Source: RGIG9079 sp964567845
GTDB taxonomy: Bacteria > Bacteroidota > Bacteroidia > Bacteroidales > Marinifilaceae
DNA: 16,145 nt
Reading direction: 5' to 3'
Assembly (NCBI GenBank): GCA_964567845.1
Contig: CAZMOG010000043.1
Coordinates: 1 to 16,145, forward strand
The notes beneath the pieces are model-generated. The model saw nothing but the letters and a program-made list of their open reading frames with translations. It ran no database searches and was not told the origin of the DNA. The translations under genes and the position numbers were made by a program. Shown here piece after piece: positions 8,179 through 15,010 of the stretch (the first letter of the stretch is position 1; every line of letters begins with the position of its first letter).

Positions 8179-8847
8179 TAATAAATCCGGACGGATAGCT
8201 TCGGTGCGAGCAAACGACTGCTCCTCCTGCCACTCCTGAATCTTTGCATGATTACCGGAAAGAAGAACCTCGGGAACCTTCCATCCATTAAACTCTGCCG
8301 GACGGGTATAAACCGGAGGCGCAAGAAGATTATCCTGGAAAGAGTCACTCAGAGCAGAAGCCTCGTCACCCATCGCGCCGGGAAGTACCCTGACAATTGC
8401 GTCGGTCATCATACATGCAGGCAACTCACCACCGGTCAAGACAAAATCGCCAATCGACAATTCTCGTGTAATAAGATAGTCACGAACTCGCTGATCCACA
8501 CCTTTATAGTGGCCACAAAGAATCATTATATTCTCTTTCAGCGACAACTCGTTAGCCACCTTCTGCGTAAACTGAGGCGCATCGGGTGCTGTATAGATAA
8601 TCTCATCGTATTTGCGCTGTGAACACAAATCGTTAATACAGTCAAAAATAGGCTGCACCATCATAACCATGCCTGCCTCGCCCCCAAATGGATAATCATC
8701 GGTTTTACGAAACTTATCTTTACTCCAATCACGAATATTGTGAACATGAATCTCCACAACTCCCTTCGCCTGAGCTCTTTTCAAGATTGATTGATTCAAT
8801 GGACTGTCAAGTAACTCAGGAACAACGCTTAAAATATCTATTCTCAT
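8173..8847 (-). CDS. trmD: tRNA (guanine-N1-)-methyltransferase TrmD
   Basis: TrmD uses S-adenosylmethionine to methylate N1 of G37 next to the anticodon, preventing +1 frameshifting. The protein has 224 residues, normal for Bacteroidota. It starts MRIDILSVVPELL and shows DDYPFGGEAGMVM at 50-62, CGHYKGVDQR at 111-120 and SIGDFVLTGGE at 131-141. The last two line the SAM-binding trefoil knot. The C-terminal domain contains SFQDNLLAPPVYTRPAEF and ends SFARTEAIRPDLLQ. The ATG overlaps the upstream acyltransferase gene by four bases (ATGA), which suggests coupling. The last Gln codon and TAG merge into a heptamer repeat array. At most one or two residues are lost compared with relatives I recall. 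Confidence 0.96.
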   Translation of the reverse strand: MRIDILSVVPELLDSPLNQSILKRAQAKGVVEIHVHNIRDWSKDKFRKTDDYPFGGEAGMVMMVQPIFDCINDLCSQRKYDEIIYTAPDAPQFTQKVANELSLKENIMILCGHYKGVDQRVRDYLITRELSIGDFVLTGGELPACMMTDAIVRVLPGAMGDEASALSDSFQDNLLAPPVYTRPAEFNGWKVPEVLLSGNHAKIQEWQEEQSFARTEAIRPDLLQ

Positions 8848-9392
8848 ACTCCCGCACTGAACATTTTAGGATATTTTGCCTTAGCTCCCTTATATTGAGC
8901 CTGAACCGCCTTTAAATCGGCATCAATATCGCCACTCAACTCAAATGGAACTCCGGTCCAAACCTCCTTCTTCTCATAATTCAAACCACCAAGATATACC
9001 GGTAATCCTGTCTCCTGTGCCAACACCAAGAAACCTTTTTTCCACTTTTTACGAAGCTTTCTTGAACCCTCGGGCGTAATACATATAAAGGCCCTTTCGT
9101 GCTTATCCAACTCCGCTTTAAGTGAATCAATCATATTATTGTTTTTGTTGCCTCGATCAACAGGAATTGCACCTAATGCTCTTAGAATAGGCCCGAACGG
9201 AAAGACAAAAAACTCCTTTTTAATAAGGATATATGTTGGAATATCCTGTGACTTTAGCGACCAAATTCCCCAATACCAATCCCAAGCCGAGGTATGAGGT
9301 GCCGCTACTATAATACCTTTATTGTGAAAGGGCGGATTTCCTACATATTTCCATCCTCCCAACTTCAACAAGAATTTTGCCAATCCCTTCAT
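8844..9392 (-). CDS. PlsC-like lysophospholipid acyltransferase family protein
   Basis: A 182-residue member of the glycerolipid acyltransferase superfamily, whose classical members acylate 1-acyl-glycerol-3-phosphate in phospholipid synthesis. The HX4D catalytic pair is H33 and D38 in APHTSAWDWYWG. GAIPVDRG follows at 74-81 and the substrate-binding EGSR at 108-111 in ITPEGSRK. It is shorter than typical PlsC (about 240 residues) and has only weakly hydrophobic N-terminal and central stretches, so it is probably peripheral to the membrane. The exact acceptor cannot be told from sequence. The 3' end overlaps the trmD start (ATGA). The gene has its own -7 element just after the preceding gene. 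Confidence 0.85.
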   Translation of the reverse strand: MKGLAKFLLKLGGWKYVGNPPFHNKGIIVAAPHTSAWDWYWGIWSLKSQDIPTYILIKKEFFVFPFGPILRALGAIPVDRGNKNNNMIDSLKAELDKHERAFICITPEGSRKLRKKWKKGFLVLAQETGLPVYLGGLNYEKKEVWTGVPFELSGDIDADLKAVQAQYKGAKAKYPKMFSAGV

Positions 9393-9452
9393 ATCATATT
9401 AATATTTGATTCAACAACTATTTCTATATGGTTCTGCATTATCCATGCGCCG

Positions 9453-9460
9453 CAAAGGTA
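9453..9460 (-). promoter_or_regulatory. -7 element for the acyltransferase-trmD unit
   Basis: TACCTTTG on the minus strand fits TAnnTTTG and starts two bases after the stop codon of the preceding LOG-family gene, giving a leader of about 55 bases. The only TTTG upstream is 13 bases away, too close for a normal -33, so the call rests on the -7 element and position. Confidence 0.5.
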
Positions 9461-9461
9461 A

Positions 9462-10583
9462 TTAAAAATTTTCCAAAACATCCACTACCTCATCGATTGA
9501 ATCGGTTAGCGTAAGCGGCAAATTTTTGTATCTACCCTTCTCTACCAAATGCTCCAATAGTCTATATACCGGCAACTCATTCAACCAAAAATCACTCCCC
9601 CCAAATATCATTGGACTTGCATATCCGAAACTCAGGTAGTGATTCTGCACTGCATCCTGGAATATTTCCTGCATTGTTCCTGCACTTCCGGGAGTAAATA
9701 TCACACCACCTTTTGCTACAGTCAATATACCATCCTCGCGCATACTGTTATCGAAAAACTTTGCAATATGGGTTGCCAATGGCGTTGCAGGCTCATGCCC
9801 ATACAACCATGTTGGAACTCCTAAACTGCAATAGCGCGGATCAGGATACTTTTTGATTACCTCTGATGCCGTTCTTAGCCAATCCATATCTTTAAACGAG
9901 GGCGCCTGGCTCAAAATCGAAATTGCATCATCGATACACTCATCGCACTTTCCTGCCATCCATGCCCCAAGGTGAGTTGCCTCCATTGCCCCGGGACCAC
10001 CTCCGCTTACCATCAGGAAACCTCGCTCGGTAAGCCTCTTACTCATAAGAGTTACCTGTTTATAGACCGGATCGGTACGCAACAATCCATGTCCTCCCAT
10101 TATTCCAACCACCTTACGCTCAGGATACTTTTCAAGAAAATCCTGCATTGCCCACTTTATTGAATGGTCATGAATGGAACGGGCAAGCTGCTCTTTAATA
10201 TCGTCGGTAACCTTACCTTTGGCAAGATAGTGCTGATACACACGCGTATCAAAACATGTTTTAAAGGTCTCGGGGTCACGGGGCAGATAGCCGGAGTAGA
10301 GACTCAGTGCCGAATACAACTCACTGCGGAACACATTGAATGGTACATCCAATTTTGAAAACACCGCACAATCGGAATCGCATCGTTCAATGACCGAACG
10401 GGTCAATGTACAACCCAAAAAGATACAATCAACAAACCCTTTAGGCAACAACGCTTCATTAACTATAACCTTTCCAAAATCAACATTCTGGAATGCAAAT
10501 CTCTTGACAAAACGCCCTTTATACCCGGTTAAAACCTGTTGTAAATCCTGTTTTGTTGTTATCTCGACATAGTTTGCTCTCAT
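9462..10583 (-). CDS. LOG-family Rossmann-fold nucleotide-binding protein
   Basis: A 373-residue protein whose C-terminal two thirds is a LOG / lysine-decarboxylase-like Rossmann domain. VVGIMGGHG is at 158-166, the phosphate-binding SGGGPGAMEATHLGA at 193-207, and TPGSAGTMQEIFQD at 297-310. The usual second signature is PGGxGTxxE. Here the second glycine is serine, while the catalytic-position glutamate (E306) is kept. Characterised relatives cleave nucleoside 5'-monophosphates into base and ribose-5-phosphate (LOG, PpnN/YgdH), so a nucleotide phosphoribohydrolase role is plausible but not shown. The first 140 residues are an additional domain that I do not recognise. The gene is divergent from the aldo/keto reductase gene and precedes the acyltransferase-trmD pair. 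Confidence 0.82.
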   Translation of the reverse strand: MRANYVEITTKQDLQQVLTGYKGRFVKRFAFQNVDFGKVIVNEALLPKGFVDCIFLGCTLTRSVIERCDSDCAVFSKLDVPFNVFRSELYSALSLYSGYLPRDPETFKTCFDTRVYQHYLAKGKVTDDIKEQLARSIHDHSIKWAMQDFLEKYPERKVVGIMGGHGLLRTDPVYKQVTLMSKRLTERGFLMVSGGGPGAMEATHLGAWMAGKCDECIDDAISILSQAPSFKDMDWLRTASEVIKKYPDPRYCSLGVPTWLYGHEPATPLATHIAKFFDNSMREDGILTVAKGGVIFTPGSAGTMQEIFQDAVQNHYLSFGYASPMIFGGSDFWLNELPVYRLLEHLVEKGRYKNLPLTLTDSIDEVVDVLENF

Positions 10584-10610
10584 AAGCTCTGACCATTTCT
10601 ATTTTCACCT

Positions 10611-10618
10611 CAAATTTA
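10611..10618 (-). promoter_or_regulatory. -7 element for the LOG-family gene
   Basis: TAAATTTG on the minus strand fits TAnnTTTG and lies 27 bases upstream of the ATG at 10583. No well-spaced TTTG is present: the nearest, at 10634-10631, is 12 bases away. The region is shared with the divergent reductase promoter. Confidence 0.45.
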
Positions 10619-10654
10619 AACAATTAAATTCAAAGGAATGTCATTGAAAAGCAC

Positions 10655-10662
10655 TATTTTTG
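10655..10662 (+). promoter_or_regulatory. -7 element for the aldo/keto reductase gene
   Basis: TATTTTTG fits TAnnTTTG and lies 27 bases before the ATG at 10690. A possible TTG start codon at 10660 falls within this element and so would not be on the transcript, which supports the ATG. No clear -33 is visible. Confidence 0.5.
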
Positions 10663-10689
10663 CAAAAGAGAGAACAAACACACAACGCA

Positions 10690-11646
10690 ATGAACAACAA
10701 CAAATATAGCGCAAGCGAAGAGCGATACGCAAATCAGGATTTATATCAACGATGCGGCAAAAGTGGAATTCTGCTTCCCAAAATCAGCCTGGGATTATGG
10801 CACAATTTCGGAGCCAATGATTCTTACGAGCGAGGTTTGGAAATCATTCGTTACGCCTTTGATAACGGCATAACACACTTCGATTTAGCAAACAATTACG
10901 GCCCACCCTACGGCAGCGCAGAGGAGAATTTCGGACGTATGATAAAGAGTGATTTTCGCCAATATCGCGATGAGATGTTCATAAGCACCAAAGCCGGCTA
11001 CGATATGTGGCCGGGCCCTTACGGCAATTGGGGTTCACGCAAATATATGATTGCAAGTTTAGACCAAAGTTTGAAGCGAATGAACTTAGAGTATGTGGAT
11101 CTTTACTACAGCCATCGCTTTGACCCAAATACTCCTCTCGAAGAGACTCTTCAGGCGCTTGTCGATATTGTACGCGCAGGCAAGGCATTGTATGTCGGCA
11201 TTTCACGATGGCCACTTCACGCACTTAAATTTGCCGACAAATATTTACGCGAACGCGATGTTCCACTCCTGATATACCAGGGCAGACTAAATCTATTGGA
11301 CAAAGCTCCACTTGAAGAGGGCATTTTAGACTACTGCTCAAATAACGGAATTGGTTTTATATCATTCTCGCCATTGGCGCAAGGATTATTGACAGACAAA
11401 TACTTACAAGGCATTCCAAGCGGTTCAAGAATAACACACAGCAAATACCTGCGAAGAGATATGTTGACTTCGGAGCTACTTAAAGAACTTCACAAGCTGA
11501 ACAACATTGCAAACGAACAAAATACCACCCTGCCACAAATGGCAATCCGTTGGATTCTGGAACAGAAAGGGGTTACCTCGGTACTTGTCGGCGCCAGTTC
11601 CGTAGAACAGTTGAGGGAGAATATTTTTTCAGTGAGGAGTGAATAG
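10690..11646 (+). CDS. YghZ-like aldo/keto reductase (L-glyceraldehyde 3-phosphate reductase type), C-terminally shortened
   Basis: A 318-residue NADPH-dependent aldo/keto reductase closest to E. coli YghZ, which reduces L-glyceraldehyde 3-phosphate. The shared segments are RCGKSGILLPKISLGLWHNF (21-40), FDLANNYGPPYGSAEENFGR (64-83) and STKAGYDMWPGPYGNWGSRK (99-118). The catalytic tetrad is D65, Y70, K101 and H142. ISFSPLAQGLLTDKYL and VLVGASSVEQLREN belong to the cofactor-binding end. YghZ has about 35 more residues after the ENx position, whereas here only IFSVRSE follows. The last four codons and TAG are built from heptamer repeat units, so the repeat appears to have replaced about 28 residues. 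The barrel and active site are complete; activity is uncertain. The start is the ATG at 10690, because an upstream in-frame TTG lies in the promoter. Confidence 0.88.
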   Translation: MNNNKYSASEERYANQDLYQRCGKSGILLPKISLGLWHNFGANDSYERGLEIIRYAFDNGITHFDLANNYGPPYGSAEENFGRMIKSDFRQYRDEMFISTKAGYDMWPGPYGNWGSRKYMIASLDQSLKRMNLEYVDLYYSHRFDPNTPLEETLQALVDIVRAGKALYVGISRWPLHALKFADKYLRERDVPLLIYQGRLNLLDKAPLEEGILDYCSNNGIGFISFSPLAQGLLTDKYLQGIPSGSRITHSKYLRRDMLTSELLKELHKLNNIANEQNTTLPQMAIRWILEQKGVTSVLVGASSVEQLRENIFSVRSE

Positions 11647-11682
11647 TGAACAGTTAGGAGTTAAGAGTTAGGAGTGAGGAAT
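11634..11682 (+). repeat. Heptamer tandem array at the 3' end of the aldo/keto reductase gene
   Basis: Seven consecutive units are visible: GAGGAGT, GAATAGT, GAACAGT, TAGGAGT, TAAGAGT, TAGGAGT, GAGGAAT. The first unit lies in the reductase reading frame and the second supplies its stop (TAG 11644-11646). The array ends 15 bases before the rplU promoter. It shares 20 identical bases (11645-11664) with the inverse complement of 8148-8167. Confidence 0.85.
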
Positions 11683-11697
11683 TATTAATGGAAAAAG

Positions 11698-11729
11698 TTT
11701 GGATATTAAAAAAATATGATGTAATTTTG
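11698..11729 (+). promoter_or_regulatory. Bacteroides-type promoter for rplU-rpmA
   Basis: TTTG at 11698-11701, a 20-base spacer and TAATTTTG at 11722-11729 form a full consensus match. Transcription should start near 11735, leaving a leader of about 75 bases before the rplU ATG. Confidence 0.8.
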
Positions 11730-11758
11730 CGCGTTGAATTTCCTAAGGGGCTCGGAAA

Positions 11759-11780
11759 AGAGGAGAGAATCTCCCGCCTC
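11759..11780 (+). promoter_or_regulatory. Hairpin-forming leader of rplU
   Basis: The untranslated leader contains GGAGA-GAA-TCTCC (11762-11774), with GAGG before it and CCTC after it that can pair as an alternative outer stem. No T-run follows, so it is not a terminator. A GC-rich hairpin in an otherwise AT-rich leader of a ribosomal protein gene could serve autogenous control, but no known family is recognised. Confidence 0.35.
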
Positions 11781-11809
11781 GTGGACAAATATTGAAATAT
11801 AATAGAGAA

Positions 11810-12121
11810 ATGTACGCTATTGTAGAGATTGCTGGACAGCAGTTTAAGGTTGAGCAGGGCAAGAAAGTCTATGTTCACAGATTGGCAGCCGAAGAGGGCG
11901 CAAATGTAGAGTTCGACAAGGTTCTTTTGGTAGAGAACGAGGGCGACGTTAAGGTTGGTACTCCTGTAGTAGAGGGAGCAAAAGTTAAGGCAAGTGTTAT
12001 TGAGCACTTGAAAGCCGACAAAGTTATTATCTTCAAGAAGAAGAGAAGAAAAACTTACGAGCGCAAGAATGGACACCGTCAGAGCTTGACACAGATCCTT
12101 ATCGAGGCTATTGAGGCTTAA
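11810..12121 (+). CDS. rplU: 50S ribosomal protein L21
   Basis: L21 binds 23S rRNA in the large subunit and contacts L20. The protein has 103 residues, the usual length. It starts MYAIVEIAGQQFKVEQGKKV and contains KVLLVENEGDVKVGTPVVEGA, then the basic block KVIIFKKKRRKTYERKNGHRQ (about 71-91), the RNA-binding signature of the family. I use the ATG at 11810; a TTG 18 bases upstream would add six residues that do not belong to the family N terminus. It is followed after 38 bases by rpmA, the conserved rplU-rpmA pair. Codon use is of the highly expressed type. Confidence 0.97.
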   Translation: MYAIVEIAGQQFKVEQGKKVYVHRLAAEEGANVEFDKVLLVENEGDVKVGTPVVEGAKVKASVIEHLKADKVIIFKKKRRKTYERKNGHRQSLTQILIEAIEA

Positions 12122-12159
12122 TTAATTTTAGTAGTAACCAATTTAAAACAGAATACGAG

Positions 12160-12420
12160 ATGGCACATAAGAAAGGTGTTGGTAGTTCTAAGAACGGTCG
12201 TGAGTCTGAGAGCAAGCGTCTTGGATTGAAGGTAGCAGGCGGCCAGTTGGTAAAGGCAGGTATGATTATCGTACGCCAGAGAGGTACAGTTCACAATCCT
12301 GGTAAGAACGTTGGAATGGGTAAGGATCACACTCTTTACGCATTGGTTGACGGTACTGTTAATTTCTGCAAGAAGAGAGAGAACAAATCCTATGTTTCTG
12401 TCGAGGCAGTAGCTGAGTAA
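12160..12420 (+). CDS. rpmA: 50S ribosomal protein L27
   Basis: L27 lies near the peptidyl transferase centre, with its N terminus reaching toward the tRNA acceptor ends. The protein has 86 residues beginning MAHKKGVGSSKNGRESESKRLG, then VRQRGTVHNPGKNVGMGKDHTLYALVDG, all diagnostic. There is no Firmicutes-type N-terminal extension needing protease removal. It is the second gene of the rplU-rpmA pair and is followed by a terminator hairpin. Confidence 0.97.
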   Translation: MAHKKGVGSSKNGRESESKRLGLKVAGGQLVKAGMIIVRQRGTVHNPGKNVGMGKDHTLYALVDGTVNFCKKRENKSYVSVEAVAE

Positions 12421-12453
12421 GTAACGCGGGATTACATAACTAAGGTAAACGTG

Positions 12454-12481
12454 AAGAGGTTCCCGTATGGGTACCTCTTTT
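12454..12481 (+). terminator. Hairpin terminator after rpmA
   Basis: AAGAGGT (12454-12460) pairs with ACCTCTT (12473-12479). Inside, CCC pairs with GGG across one T-T mismatch, with loop GTAT, and TT and further pyrimidines follow. It separates the ribosomal protein pair from serS, 20 bases further on. Because no clear serS promoter is visible, partial readthrough is possible. Confidence 0.7.
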
Positions 12482-12501
12482 CTATTTAAACAAATCGTAA
12501 T

Positions 12502-13776
12502 ATGCTGAATCTTAAATACATTCAAGAGCATAAAGATGAAGTTATCGCTCGTTTGGCTATTAAGCATTTCAATGCAACCGAGCCTATCGAGAAGGTAATA
12601 GAACTTGACAATCAGCGCAAAGCCCTTCAACAAGAGGCTGAGGCACACAAAGCTAAGATGAACGAAATCTCAAAGCAGATCGGTTCACTTATGAAGGCCG
12701 GCAAGCAGGAGGAGGTCGAGGCTATCCGCAAAGAGACAAGCGAGCTTAAGGAGAAGATTGCCGAGTTAAATGCAAAGCACAACGAGGTTGGAGAGGAGTT
12801 GACAAAGGTTCTTCTTCGCATTCCAAATATGCCATGTGCAATGGTTCCCGAGGGAAAGACTGCCGAGGATAACGTAATTGTAAAGATTACCGACAATGTA
12901 CCTCAGCGCCAGGAGGGCGATTTGCCACACTGGGATTTGGCTAAAAAGTACAACCTTATCGACTTCGATTTGGGAGTAAAGATTACCGGAGCAGGATTCC
13001 CTGTATATCGCGGATTGGGAGCAAGACTTCAGCGCGCCCTTATCAACTTCTTCGTTAACGAGAACGTTAATGCCGGATACGAGGAGATTGAGCCACCATT
13101 GGTTGTAAACGCCGATTCAGGTTACGGAACCGGACAGCTTCCCGACAAGGACGAGCAGATGTATGTTGTGGAGCGCGATGGCTTCTACATGATTCCAACT
13201 GCCGAGGTACCTGTAACAAATATCTATCGCGATGTTATTGTGGACGAGGACTCGCTTCCAATCAAGAACACCGCCTACTCTGCATGTTTCCGCCGCGAGG
13301 CAGGTTCATACGGAAAGGATGTTCGCGGATTGAACCGTTTGCACCAGTTCGACAAGGTTGAGATTGTACAGATTGGAAAACCCGAGGAGTCATACAAGCT
13401 TCTTGATGAAATGGTTGCACACGTTGCAAGCCTTCTTGACAAATTGGGATTGCCATACAGAATAGTACGCTTGTGCGGTGGTGACATGTCATTCACCTCT
13501 GCCCTAACCTACGACTTCGAGGTTTACTCAAAGGCTCAGGAGCGCTGGCTTGAGGTTAGCTCGGTATCTAACTTCGAGGACTTCCAAGCAAACCGCTTGA
13601 AACTTCGCTACAAGAGCAAAGCAGACAAGAAGAGCGTTGCATGCCACACATTGAACGGAAGCTCATTGGCACTTCCACGTGTCGTTGCTGCCCTTCTTGA
13701 GAACAACCAGACCCCAGAGGGAATTGTTGTTCCTGAGTGCATCCGTGCATTTATGGGAACCGATATTATTAAGTAA
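12502..13776 (+). CDS. serS: Seryl-tRNA synthetase
   Basis: SerRS is a class II synthetase that activates serine and charges tRNA-Ser and tRNA-Sec. The protein has 424 residues. An N-terminal antiparallel coiled-coil arm (about 30-105, heptads rich in K, E, L and A) grips the long variable arm of tRNA-Ser. The catalytic domain has IPTAEVPVTN at 231-240, motif 2 FRREAGSYGKDVRGLNRLHQF at 263-283 and motif 3 LNGSSLALPRVVAALLENNQ at 384-403. The length is normal and no key residue is missing. It follows the rpmA terminator and runs closely into the DUF4286 gene (8-base gap) and ruvC. Codon use is strongly biased, as for rpsA. Confidence 0.97.
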   Translation: MLNLKYIQEHKDEVIARLAIKHFNATEPIEKVIELDNQRKALQQEAEAHKAKMNEISKQIGSLMKAGKQEEVEAIRKETSELKEKIAELNAKHNEVGEELTKVLLRIPNMPCAMVPEGKTAEDNVIVKITDNVPQRQEGDLPHWDLAKKYNLIDFDLGVKITGAGFPVYRGLGARLQRALINFFVNENVNAGYEEIEPPLVVNADSGYGTGQLPDKDEQMYVVERDGFYMIPTAEVPVTNIYRDVIVDEDSLPIKNTAYSACFRREAGSYGKDVRGLNRLHQFDKVEIVQIGKPEESYKLLDEMVAHVASLLDKLGLPYRIVRLCGGDMSFTSALTYDFEVYSKAQERWLEVSSVSNFEDFQANRLKLRYKSKADKKSVACHTLNGSSLALPRVVAALLENNQTPEGIVVPECIRAFMGTDIIK

Positions 13777-13784
13777 ATAGAACT

Positions 13785-14087
13785 ATGAGAGTCATACAAA
13801 ACACAAGCTTCATCATTGGGCCCGGATTCGAAAAGGAGTGGTTCCAATTCATGAAAGAGGAGTATATCCCATTGATTGACAAACTTGATTTGTGTGAGGA
13901 CCTTATATTTACAAGAGTTTCAATAGACCAACCTGAAGGGAAAACCTATTCCCTTCAGCTGGTCTTTCCAAACCGAACCGCACTTGACCGCTACTCCACC
14001 CTATACATGGAGAGCATCGACGCAGTACTTATCAAAAAATTCAGCGGTAAATACCTCTGCTTCAACTCCATTTTGAGCGAGGTTTAA
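13785..14087 (+). CDS. DUF4286 family protein
   Basis: A 100-residue cytoplasmic protein of unknown function. It resembles the DUF4286 proteins I recall from Bacteroides: an N-terminal strand MRVIQNTSFIIG, a helix with EKEWFQFMKEEYIPLIDK, a middle strand TYSLQLVFPNRTALDRY, and a C-terminal EV ending. This is a dimeric alpha/beta-barrel-like layout in outline. There is no signal peptide or membrane segment. It begins 8 bases after the serS stop and precedes ruvC by 23 bases. This position before ruvC is common in Bacteroidales and argues for a real cotranscribed gene. No enzyme motif is seen. Confidence 0.78.
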   Translation: MRVIQNTSFIIGPGFEKEWFQFMKEEYIPLIDKLDLCEDLIFTRVSIDQPEGKTYSLQLVFPNRTALDRYSTLYMESIDAVLIKKFSGKYLCFNSILSEV

Positions 14088-14110
14088 ATCTGAACGGCAA
14101 GGCTTGACGC

Positions 14111-14692
14111 ATGGCAGAAAATAGCTTTGAGAGAAGAATTTTGGGAATTGATCCGGGAACAAACTTCTTGGGCTATGCCGTAATTGCCATTCCACAGGGG
14201 AGTAAAAAACCCCAATTGATTGTATCGGGAGTTGTGGATTTGAAAAAGATTACCGACCCCTACACCAAACTTCAAAAGATATTCAAACGAGTACTTCAGG
14301 TAATTGAAGAGTATATGCCCGATGAACTTGCCATCGAGGCTCCATTCTATGACAAGAATGCCCAATCAATGCTTAAACTTGGACGCGCACAAGGCGTTGC
14401 CATGGCTGCAGCTCTGTATCGTGAAATTCCGGTTTGCGAATATGCCCCAAGAAAGGTTAAAATGAGCATTACGGGCGTTGGCTCGGCCTCGAAAGAGCAG
14501 ATAGCAATTTTACTTCGCCAATACATGACAATCCACACCACAACAGAACTGCTCGACGAAACCGACGCAATTGCCATTGCCTACTGTCACTATCTTCAAA
14601 CCGGCACTCCCCTATCAGGTACCCCGGGCCACGGCTCCACATCAAAATCCTGGTCCGAATTCATCAAAAACAACCCCAACAGGGTGAAGTGA
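14111..14692 (+). CDS. ruvC: Crossover junction endodeoxyribonuclease RuvC
   Basis: RuvC cuts Holliday junctions together with the RuvAB branch-migration complex. The protein has 193 residues with an RNase H-like fold. The acidic catalytic residues are D14 in LGIDPGTNFLGYAV, E76 in LAIEAPFYDKNAQSMLKLGRAQG, and D149 and D152 in LDETDAIAIAYCH. The PRKVKMSITGVGSASKEQ segment is typical. The C-terminal tail after YCH (about 161-193) is low in conserved structure and ends EFIKNNPNRVK. The DNA for the last 33 codons is present again, in degraded form, at 15803-15912, on the far side of a two-gene module. The intact gene therefore seems to carry a replaced or duplicated 3' end. A convergent HTH gene ends two bases after the ruvC stop. 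Confidence 0.96.
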   Translation: MAENSFERRILGIDPGTNFLGYAVIAIPQGSKKPQLIVSGVVDLKKITDPYTKLQKIFKRVLQVIEEYMPDELAIEAPFYDKNAQSMLKLGRAQGVAMAAALYREIPVCEYAPRKVKMSITGVGSASKEQIAILLRQYMTIHTTTELLDETDAIAIAYCHYLQTGTPLSGTPGHGSTSKSWSEFIKNNPNRVK

Positions 14693-14693
14693 A
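14594..14693 (+). repeat. Direct repeat copy 1: 3' end of ruvC
   Basis: These 100 bases align without gaps to 15814-15913 with 87 identities. Four blocks are identical at 10 bases or more. Identity stops two bases after the TGA stop: GAACCTAC here versus GAAAATGA in copy 2. Together the copies bracket the two-gene minus-strand module. Confidence 0.9.
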
Positions 14694-14694
14694 C

Positions 14695-15003
14695 CTACAA
14701 AGGATCCGAGATGTGAAGGCAAGTTATTTCTAATTTTTCCTCAATATTAGCAATTGTCTTAAATGACAAATTCTCTGAACCAGACAGCAATTTACTAACG
14801 TATTGAGCACTAACACCAAGTTTCTTGGCAACATCTGCACGTTTCATGCCGTTTTCCTGCATATAATCAACAATCAAAAGGGCCACCTGACGCGACCAAC
14901 GTAACCAGGTTGCATTATCCTTGCGCCATTGAGCATTCTCGGTAAAACGACATTTCGTTTCACATTGATGAGATTCTAAAAATGTTAATGCACTTCGTGT
15001 CAT
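14695..15003 (-). CDS. Xre-family HTH protein, putative antitoxin
   Basis: A 102-residue protein with a Cro/C1-type helix-turn-helix at about 54-90: MKRADVAKKLGVSAQYVSKLLSGSENLSFKTIANIEEKLE. ADVAKKLGV forms helix 2 and SAQYVSKLLSG the recognition helix. The N-terminal part (1-50) is polar with two cysteines (C14, C18) and is not recognised. It is the second gene of a pair, 7 bases after the 183-residue protein, the toxin-first order of higBA-type modules. It probably represses the shared promoter, but this is inferred from family and layout. Its TAG stop lies two bases from the convergent ruvC stop. No transposase or integrase is seen near it. Confidence 0.85.
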   Translation of the reverse strand: MTRSALTFLESHQCETKCRFTENAQWRKDNATWLRWSRQVALLIVDYMQENGMKRADVAKKLGVSAQYVSKLLSGSENLSFKTIANIEEKLEITCLHISDPL

Positions 15004-15010
15004 AAACTAC

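Noticed and set aside
10660..10689. TTG start extending the aldo/keto reductase by ten residues
   Set aside because: The TTG is part of the -7 promoter element TATTTTTG, so it would not be in the mRNA.
11792..11809. TTG start extending rplU by six residues
   Set aside because: The L21 family begins at MYAIVEIAGQQ; the ATG at 11810 fits and the extension does not.
11654..12076. Open minus-strand frame of 140 codons opposite rplU
   Set aside because: It is antisense to rplU and its promoter, with no family resemblance.
12118..12648. Open minus-strand frame of 176 codons across rpmA and the serS start
   Set aside because: It is entirely antisense to confident rpmA and serS coding sequence and crosses the rpmA terminator; no domain is seen.
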